Shown here piece by piece: positions 8,587 to 13,435 of a DNA stretch of 13,435 nucleotides. The stretch's first letter is position 1, and the number at the start of each line of letters is the position of its first letter. A program made the position numbers and the translations under genes. The DNA comes from an uncultured bacterium (GTDB lineage: Bacteria > Bacteroidota > Bacteroidia > Bacteroidales > CAIWKO01), in assembly GCA_903916135.1 (NCBI GenBank), contig CAIWVT010000411.1, forward strand, positions 1-13,435, read 5' to 3'. The notes under the pieces are model-generated. The model did no database searches, was not told the DNA's origin, and saw nothing but the letters and a program-made list of their open reading frames with translations.

Positions 8587-8701
8587 AACGGTACTACGAG
8601 CTACAAGGGGTTGGAAGCTTGGGAGAACTTTATTTTTAAGCCAATGCGGTTAGAAGTCCTTAAAGTATTTCAAGGTAATACATTTGCTGAATTTAGGTAG
8701 T

Positions 8702-9463
8702 TTACTGAGTAGAGAAAAGCGAGGTCTGGACGGATCGTGTGATTGAGAAATCAAAGAGCAAATGATGTATTACAAATTCAGAACTTAATCTGCTATGATA
8801 ACTATCGAAAGTAAAATTATTTTGCTCTAAGGAATTGTCAATAACTCTTAATAAATCTCCATTTGGTGTAGTATTGAATTTTTCATTAAGTTTGGTTATT
8901 ATCTTATATTTCGCATTGGGAATATCTCCCTTTAACACAAAACCTATCATACCGCCAAAATTCAGTTTTTGAGCATATTTCCTATTGAAGTAGCGAAAAA
9001 CGCCACCATCAAAAACATATTCATTGTTTGGGTCTTTTTTGTATGTATTATAGTAAACATATTTACTTATTAAATCTTTGCTACCATCTAAATTTTTACA
9101 CTCGAAGTGAAAATCTTTGCTTTTCCAATTTGTACTATGTATGGTAACATCATAATTACCTTCAATATCTTCATCATTAGTATTTTCTCCAAAAGCGGTA
9201 AAATGATAACCAAATTCCCTATCAGCATTTAGGTTATTCCTTAAAAATTTAGCTATTTCTCTTTCAACTCTTGGAAATAATTTTTTTCTTTCATTCTCAA
9301 TCTTATCTTTTAATTCGATGCTATTGAAATTTTTATAGAATGTAAGTAAATGGTAGAAAATCCATTTTTTCCAAAAATCATCATCCAACTTTTTTAAAAG
9401 AGGAACAAAGTTTGGTATTGGAGAGGGCTTTTTTATTCTAATGTATTCTCTCTCCATTTTCAT
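8702..9463 (-). CDS. Predicted PD-(D/E)XK restriction endonuclease subunit
   Basis: The 253-residue protein has no signal or membrane segment. It shows a plausible PD-(D/E)XK core: GNYDVTIHS (Asp105), then FHFECKNLDG (Glu121-Cys-Lys123). The spacing and hydrophobic strands fit, and acidic Glu98/Glu101 stand just before. An N-terminal helical region (~20-80) comes first. Behind the core are YVYYNTYKKD, FDGGVFRYFNRKYA and GGMIGFVLKGD; the last patterns look conserved and may build the active-site face or a partner interface. Its ATG (9461-9463) lies inside the methyltransferase gene, a 26-nt overlap in another frame, so translation is probably coupled. ATG at codon 3 (MEREYIR) is an alternative start. 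I infer it cuts unmodified DNA at sites chosen by the larger partner. The family is not recognised by name, and nuclease activity rests on the motif and the neighbour. Confidence 0.72.
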   Translation of the reverse strand: MKMEREYIRIKKPSPIPNFVPLLKKLDDDFWKKWIFYHLLTFYKNFNSIELKDKIENERKKLFPRVEREIAKFLRNNLNADREFGYHFTAFGENTNDEDIEGNYDVTIHSTNWKSKDFHFECKNLDGSKDLISKYVYYNTYKKDPNNEYVFDGGVFRYFNRKYAQKLNFGGMIGFVLKGDIPNAKYKIITKLNEKFNTTPNGDLLRVIDNSLEQNNFTFDSYHSRLSSEFVIHHLLFDFSITRSVQTSLFSTQ

Positions 9464-12400
9464 TATGTATCAAATGCTTTAATATATCTTGTCCGTCTTC
9501 AAACGCTTTTGTTTCTGTCCAATTTTTATTTATATCATCTTTAATTATATAAACACAATCTTTACCGTAAATCTTTTCTTGACTGGCTAAGAAATTCCCA
9601 TTTGGATTTTGTTCAAAAATTTCGTTTAAGATATACTTTTTTGCTTTTTCTGCTTTTGGTGTATCAGAATTGTTGTTTAATGATATTTTCACAACAATCA
9701 ATTTAAAATTCGTTGAGGCTTCTTCTATATAAATAGAATTTTTAAGATAGAAACCTATCACTTCCATTAAGGTTGTTTTATAATTATCCAAAAATTTCTT
9801 ATCCCTTCCAATTTTTACTTTTGGTAAAAAATAATCTTTAATTCTCTGTTTTTCCCAATATGACAACTCATATAAATCAAGAATGAGTTCGTTTAATTCT
9901 TTTTGCTTTTCTAAATATCCATATTTATCTTCGGTTAGGTATTTACTTATATTGGATATTTTAGTTGCTAAAACTTGGTCTAATTCTTTTGGAATAGGGA
10001 TATTTTGAATAGCATCATGCCCTATTTTGGGAAAAGAACCATCAACTCTTTTCCGGTAAAAAAGGTCAATAAAAAAGTTGATTAAAAATGAATTGATTAA
10101 CGCTGTAAAGAAGAAAATGTTTTTATCATCATTGAGAAATATAGAATATATGTCAAAATTGTAAAAGATGTTTTCAAAACTAACAACTGCTTTTAAATCA
10201 TTTCCAGTTCTATTAATTAATATCTTTGGAAGAGAATAAATATTGCTATTCCTTGTTCTTTGAAAATTAGAAATATCTCCTAAATATTTCCTTGGTTTAC
10301 TAAAAGAAAATTTTAATAAGTCTTTTGGTTCATATAAGGGAAAGGGAAAATTTAAATCTGGAAATGTATTTGTATATTTTTTTTTGAATTTTAAAGAGTA
10401 CGTTTGTCTTTCTTTTTTTGTTGAGTTCTTCCATTCACTTTCTGAAATACTAAATTCAGATATTATTTGCTCTTTTCCAACAATTTGCAATCCATTATTT
10501 ATTTTGCTTTTTGAACCTTCAAGAACAATAAGATGATTACCTAAAAAATCGCTCTGGCAATGTATTTTTTGAACTAAACTTCTATCATATTTATTACCTA
10601 CTAAAAAATCTCTTAATTTTATTTTTTCAGAGATTAATTCATTTTGCTCAATTTGAATTACTTTATCCTCTTGAATTATCAACAACTCAAATGGTTTTTC
10701 AGAAAATAACCCTAAATCAACAGAATAATAATCTATAATATTATCGTTATATTGATTAGTAAAAATAATTGCCACAACGCTTTCTTTTGCCTTTTCAAAT
10801 AATATTTTTTTTACTCTTGAAAGTTCATATATCTTTACTATTCCGAAATTAGAGTAAAAATACTTTTGAAAGTTCTCTGAATAATCATTATAAAAATTAG
10901 AACTATTGGAAACAAAACCAAATCTTGTATCTTGGTTGCTCCAGTCTTTGATTTTTAGAAAAAAGCATTGAGATATTTGAGACTTCCCAACGATATTTCG
11001 TGCTATTACACTTTCTTCGTTTGTCAAAGTAACTTTATAGGAATTTAAAAATGAAATTTCATTTTTGTAATCTTCTGTATAGGGTATTTCAAAAAACGGA
11101 GGGTTCCCTATCAAATAAGAAAATTGCTTACCATCAAATGTTTTTTCAGATACATTAAGAGTATTTGTATGTTTTATGTTTTCAAAAAATGAATATTCAG
11201 AAAACAAATCAATCTTTTTATTTTCCTTTAATTCTTTTGCTATAAATTCTTTTATATCAATAGGATTAATGCCAATAAATATTTGCAATGAAAGTGAAAA
11301 AAGTGTAAATCTTTGGGCTGTAATTTCTTTTTCAATGCCAAAAATATTATCAAATAAAAGTTTAGTTCTAAACTTTATCTTTTCAATATTATTTTCCGGC
11401 TCTAATTTTTGTTTCTGTGCAATTTCTAAAAGCCTTTGATATCCAATAATAAGGAACATTCCCGAACCGCTTGAAGGGTCTAAAATTGAACCTATTCTAT
11501 CTTCATTTATGACCTCATCAACAATTAATTGGGCTAATTTCTTTGGAGTATAGTAAATTCCGTTTTCCTTTTGTTTTTCTGATAAAAAAACTTCATATAT
11601 ATAACTTATAAATTCGACTGGTAATATATCAAATCGAAAATCGAATAATCTTAATTGCCCAGTATTTAAGTTTGCTTTAAATGAAGTAGCAATCAACCTA
11701 CGAACATCATTAGTCAAAAATTTATTATCTATTGTGGGTTGGTCAAATAATGCATTATTAAAAATTTCGTGAATTATTTTATACAGATTATTTATGTCTG
11801 TATTTGAATTATTCTCTAATAATTTTCCGTAATCAAGAGTGGTATCTTTAAAATAATGTTCGTAGAAATGGGAGTTGATAATATGATTATCTTCTAAATA
11901 CTTAATATATAAAGTTCTATCTATTAAGGCTTGAACGATTTCATTACGTTTATTTTCTTCTGAAATTAATTTGAGTAGTCTTTCATTTAATTGTTCTTTT
12001 AAAACCTTCAAAGTAGCAACTAACTCTTTATCTATTCCTATGTATTTTGCTTTATCAATGAAGGAATGATAATTTAACCAAAATATTCCACTATCAAACT
12101 GCCAATGTTTGATCCATTCAATTTTGTCTAAATCTTTTTGAGAGGTTGAAAATGTCGAAAAATCATCTAAAAAACTCTCTTCTTTGCTTTTTTTAGGAGA
12201 GTATTTTGCATAATACATTCCTAATTTAGAATCTTCATTAGGATGATAGAAAATTAAATCAGCATCATTTTTATTCCAGATATATTTTCTAATTTCTTCA
12301 AATTCATTAGTGCTTAATTCAGTAGTAATTAAGTAAAATGAAGTATTAGTATTGTTAGGGCTTTTGTAAAAGAAAACAGAATTTTGCAGTTTGGTGGTTA

Positions 12401-12491
12401 AAGTAGAATTATTCTCAATATCAATTGCCTTCGTCTTCAAATCAATTTTGAAGTCAAAACCTAAACCAGAGAATGTTTCTATATAATACAT
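9438..12491 (-). CDS. N6-adenine DNA methyltransferase with fused target recognition (type IIG/Eco57I-like)
   Basis: This 1017-residue protein has the order seen in type IIG and HsdM-like gamma-class enzymes. An N-terminal domain (~1-150) is followed by a helical region (DRTLYIKYLEDN, 191-202). The methyltransferase core has motif X (GIYYTPKKLA, 311-320), motif I for S-adenosylmethionine (DPSSGSGMFL, 338-347) and catalytic motif IV NPPF (463-466). After it come a recognition-like region (~620-835, ending IPIP) and a further C-terminal domain (~900-1017) with KDCVYIIKDDINKNWTETKA. It should methylate adenine in a specific sequence, protecting host DNA. I see no PD-(D/E)XK motif at the N-terminus, where true type IIG enzymes carry the nuclease, which fits the separate nuclease gene downstream. 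ATG 12491 is the first start after an in-frame TAA three codons upstream. Base composition is very A/T-rich (11 G+C in bases 10561-10620), unlike the giant gene, which suggests horizontal gain. Confidence 0.87.
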   Translation of the reverse strand: MYYIETFSGLGFDFKIDLKTKAIDIENNSTLTTKLQNSVFFYKSPNNTNTSFYLITTELSTNEFEEIRKYIWNKNDADLIFYHPNEDSKLGMYYAKYSPKKSKEESFLDDFSTFSTSQKDLDKIEWIKHWQFDSGIFWLNYHSFIDKAKYIGIDKELVATLKVLKEQLNERLLKLISEENKRNEIVQALIDRTLYIKYLEDNHIINSHFYEHYFKDTTLDYGKLLENNSNTDINNLYKIIHEIFNNALFDQPTIDNKFLTNDVRRLIATSFKANLNTGQLRLFDFRFDILPVEFISYIYEVFLSEKQKENGIYYTPKKLAQLIVDEVINEDRIGSILDPSSGSGMFLIIGYQRLLEIAQKQKLEPENNIEKIKFRTKLLFDNIFGIEKEITAQRFTLFSLSLQIFIGINPIDIKEFIAKELKENKKIDLFSEYSFFENIKHTNTLNVSEKTFDGKQFSYLIGNPPFFEIPYTEDYKNEISFLNSYKVTLTNEESVIARNIVGKSQISQCFFLKIKDWSNQDTRFGFVSNSSNFYNDYSENFQKYFYSNFGIVKIYELSRVKKILFEKAKESVVAIIFTNQYNDNIIDYYSVDLGLFSEKPFELLIIQEDKVIQIEQNELISEKIKLRDFLVGNKYDRSLVQKIHCQSDFLGNHLIVLEGSKSKINNGLQIVGKEQIISEFSISESEWKNSTKKERQTYSLKFKKKYTNTFPDLNFPFPLYEPKDLLKFSFSKPRKYLGDISNFQRTRNSNIYSLPKILINRTGNDLKAVVSFENIFYNFDIYSIFLNDDKNIFFFTALINSFLINFFIDLFYRKRVDGSFPKIGHDAIQNIPIPKELDQVLATKISNISKYLTEDKYGYLEKQKELNELILDLYELSYWEKQRIKDYFLPKVKIGRDKKFLDNYKTTLMEVIGFYLKNSIYIEEASTNFKLIVVKISLNNNSDTPKAEKAKKYILNEIFEQNPNGNFLASQEKIYGKDCVYIIKDDINKNWTETKAFEDGQDILKHLIHNENGERIH

Positions 12492-12505
12492 TGAATATTA
12501 ATGAT

Positions 12506-12613
12506 TTAAAATGTATAATATGTCGATATATACTTATTCAGCCTTAGTCTCCATCTAAGTCGTTCATATCTCCTTAGACTTTTGGCTAAGGCAGTGTTCA
12601 AAATGTTTTCCAT
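12506..12613 (-). CDS. Candidate 35-residue basic leader ORF upstream of the methyltransferase
   Basis: Minus-strand ATG (12613-12611) to TAA (12508-12506), 35 codons, beginning MENILNTALAKSLRRYERLR and ending NKYISTYYTF. It is rich in Arg/Leu, with repeated LRR, LRW, RLR. It stops 14 nt before the methyltransferase ATG, same strand, so it would head the operon as a leader peptide or small regulator. A weak TAATTTTA box (complement of 12644-12651) lies just upstream as a possible -7 element, without a clear -33 TTTG. The Leu-Arg codons coincide with the CTWAG boxes at 12541-12592, so the reading frame could be a by-product of an operator. No family is recognised. Confidence 0.3.
   Translation of the reverse strand: MENILNTALAKSLRRYERLRWRLRLNKYISTYYTF
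12541..12592. promoter_or_regulatory. Inverted-repeat cluster (four CTWAG boxes) ahead of the RM genes
   Basis: GCCTTAG (12541-12547) and CTAAGGC (12586-12592) are perfect inverted repeats. Between them are CTAAG (12555-12559) and CTTAG (12573-12577), giving four boxes at 12543, 12555, 12573 and 12586. CCTTAGtCT and CCTTAGaCT also form a direct repeat 30 bp apart. The cluster lies 50-101 bp upstream of the methyltransferase start. Restriction-modification genes are often controlled by operators of this kind, but no C protein or other regulator is encoded here. It may instead act as an RNA hairpin in the leader. Confidence 0.35.
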
Positions 12614-12820
12614 AACAAAAAATTATGATTTTAAATTCCGATGTAAAATTACTCTTTTTTTAATTAATAGTGCATATTTTTTTATTAAACTTTTCCATTA
12701 GGCTAACCTTACATCCTAAATTGTTCATATTCTGTCTTCTTTGAACCTAAATTTAGAAACGAATATGGATTCATGTAACTTACACGATTTTTCAGCAAAG
12801 ATAAACATTTTTCCCAACCC
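12614..12820. other. A/T-rich intergenic stretch with no gene seen
   Basis: These ~200 bases lie between the methyltransferase leader and the tandem array. They contain runs of A and T, an imperfect palindrome TTAGGCTAA near 12698-12706, and no frame with convincing protein character. The longer open frames here continue into the tandem array and are judged artefacts of it. A promoter for the leftward restriction-modification operon most likely lies in this stretch, but I see only a weak TAATTTTA match. Confidence 0.5.
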
Positions 12821-13297
12821 CATCCAAAAATCATATACTCCCATCAAAAAAATTTCTGCTATCATCCAAATATCTTTTCCTCCCATCCCTTCTTTGTTTG
12901 CTGTTGTTTCTTTATTAACATATACCATAAAAAAAGTTTATGACACCATAAAAAAAGTTTATGACGTCATAAAAGAAGGCTAAGACGTCATCCCCTTGTT
13001 GGATGACGCTATAAAAAATTTTAAGACGCCATAAAATAAGTGTAAGACGCCATAAGATAAGTTTAAGACGTCATAAAAAAATTTTTGACGTAAACACCGT
13101 TTTTATGACGTCATAAAGAAAGTTTTTGACGCCATAAAATAAGTTTAAGACGCCATAAAAAAGTTTATGATGTCATAAAAAAGTTTTTGATGGAAAAAAA
13201 AAGATTAAGACGCCATAAAAAAGTTTATGACGCCATACAGCAAGAATAAGACGCCATAAAACAATTTTAGGACGCCATAAAATAATTTTATAGCATA
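12821..13297. repeat. Degenerate 20/21-bp palindromic tandem array, about 24 units
   Basis: Counting the CAT of each unit, copies start at 12821, 12842, 12863, 12884, (12905), 12926, 12947, 12968, 12989, 13010, 13030, 13051, 13072, 13092, 13112, 13133, 13154, 13174, 13194, 13214, 13234, 13255, 13276 and (13294). Every step between 12821 and 13276 is 20 or 21 bp. The unit is roughly GACGYCATAAAAAAGTTTAW. Unit junctions tend toward the palindrome TTTATGACGTCATAAA, perfect at 12958-12973 and 13102-13117, and an inner TCATAAA/TTTATGA pair is also symmetric. The left five units are more diverged (CCATC forms). Stop codons and 20-bp units in all frames make it non-coding. The A-tracts recur about every two helical turns, which predicts curved DNA. 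Its function is unknown. Confidence 0.85.
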
Positions 13298-13323
13298 TTT
13301 TGGTTTTTTGGTGGCAAAATAAA

Positions 13324-13356
13324 AAAAAGCGCTATTTTCTGCAAATAGCGCTTTTT
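13324..13356. terminator. Perfect hairpin, probable bidirectional terminator
   Basis: A 14-bp perfect stem (13324-13337 with 13343-13356; core GCGC flanked by A- and T-runs) encloses a TCTGC loop. On the plus strand the stem ends in TTTTTGTTTTT. On the minus strand it ends in A-to-T complement runs, so it can stop transcription in either direction. It lies 27 bases to the right of the tandem array and may shield the array, or end a gene beyond the window. Confidence 0.7.
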
Positions 13357-13404
13357 GTTTTTAAATGGTTAAATATGCCTTATTGAAAAAATCTTGTTGT
13401 GTTA

Positions 13405-13435
13405 GTGAAGCCTTCAATTTGAGTGAAGGCTTCAC
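13405..13435. terminator. Perfect hairpin at the window edge, possible terminator
   Basis: GTGAAGCCTTCA (13405-13416) pairs with TGAAGGCTTCAC (13424-13435) without mismatch around a 7-nt loop. The window stops at the last base of the stem, so a following T-run cannot be seen. On the minus strand no T-run follows at once. A terminator for a gene to the right or left is likely but unproven; a repeat-element end is another option. Confidence 0.45.

Noticed and set aside
8563..8700. 45-codon open plus-strand stretch (contains LEAWENFIFKP and LEVLKVFQGN) between hairpin B and the nuclease stop
   Set aside because: It has no start codon except an internal ATG 18 codons before the stop, and it begins inside the hairpin. 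It could be a gene remnant, but it is too short to support one.
9438..12491. BREX PglX or DISARM methyltransferase
   Set aside because: The size and NPPF motif are compatible, but none of the partner genes of those systems (PglZ, BrxC-like ATPase, helicase, DrmA/B) is present. The only neighbour is the small nuclease.
12725..12928. Minus-strand 67-codon frame in the left part of the array
   Set aside because: It overlaps the same degenerate repeats and has no promoter. The composition (Met/Gly/Trp periodic) reflects the CCATC repeats, not a protein family.
12741..12983. Plus-strand 80-codon frame with a 7-residue period (TIKKVYD repeated)
   Set aside because: The heptad pattern is the 21-bp DNA repeat read in frame. 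It stops as soon as a unit carries a stop, and later 20-bp units break any frame. There is no plausible leader and no homologous protein character.
12821..13297. CRISPR array
   Set aside because: Repeat and spacer cannot be separated: the whole 20-21 bp unit is repeated, there are no unique ~30-bp spacers, and no cas gene is present.

Overview
The window looks like chromosomal DNA of a Bacteroidota member (Flavobacteriia/Chitinophagia/Cytophagia-like; I cannot place it further). The reasons are a giant repeat protein ending in a type IX secretion (T9SS) sorting domain, PKD/Ig-like repeats typical of gliding or adhesion proteins of that phylum, A/T-rich leaders without Shine-Dalgarno sequences, and a good TAnnTTTG-type promoter. 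No rRNA, tRNA, CRISPR array, insertion sequence or phage gene was seen.

Left part (1-8255, + strand). The first 6.9 kb is the 3' part of a very large secreted-protein gene whose start lies outside the window. It holds ten tandem PKD-like units of exactly 258 bp, then sixteen units of a second, Cys-containing family (about 83-86 residues each), a short Gly/Ser-rich linker and a T9SS C-terminal sorting domain. A strong hairpin terminator follows. Next comes a membrane-anchored protein of the endonuclease/exonuclease/phosphatase (EEP) fold with all its main catalytic motifs.

Middle (8256-12613, - strand). This is a much more A/T-rich accessory island. It has a 1017-residue N6-adenine DNA methyltransferase with a fused target-recognition region, overlapped by 26 nt by a 253-residue predicted PD-(D/E)XK nuclease. 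I read this pair as a two-gene restriction-modification (RM) or phage-defence module in which methylation plus recognition sit in one chain and cleavage in a separate small one. Candidate micro-ORFs lie on both sides: 35 codons just upstream of the methyltransferase, and 30 codons downstream, behind a convincing promoter and between two REP-like hairpins. Short imperfect direct repeats (8300-8328 and 12541-12563) bracket the module.

Right part (12614-13435). No gene is credible here. About 480 bp is a degenerate non-coding tandem array of some 24 units, spaced 20-21 bp, built on the palindrome TTTATGACGTCATAAA with phased A-tracts. Two perfect hairpins follow, the second touching the window end. 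The array is the least explained structure in the window. The nuclease/methyltransferase pair is the best candidate for a functional system that is poorly described.
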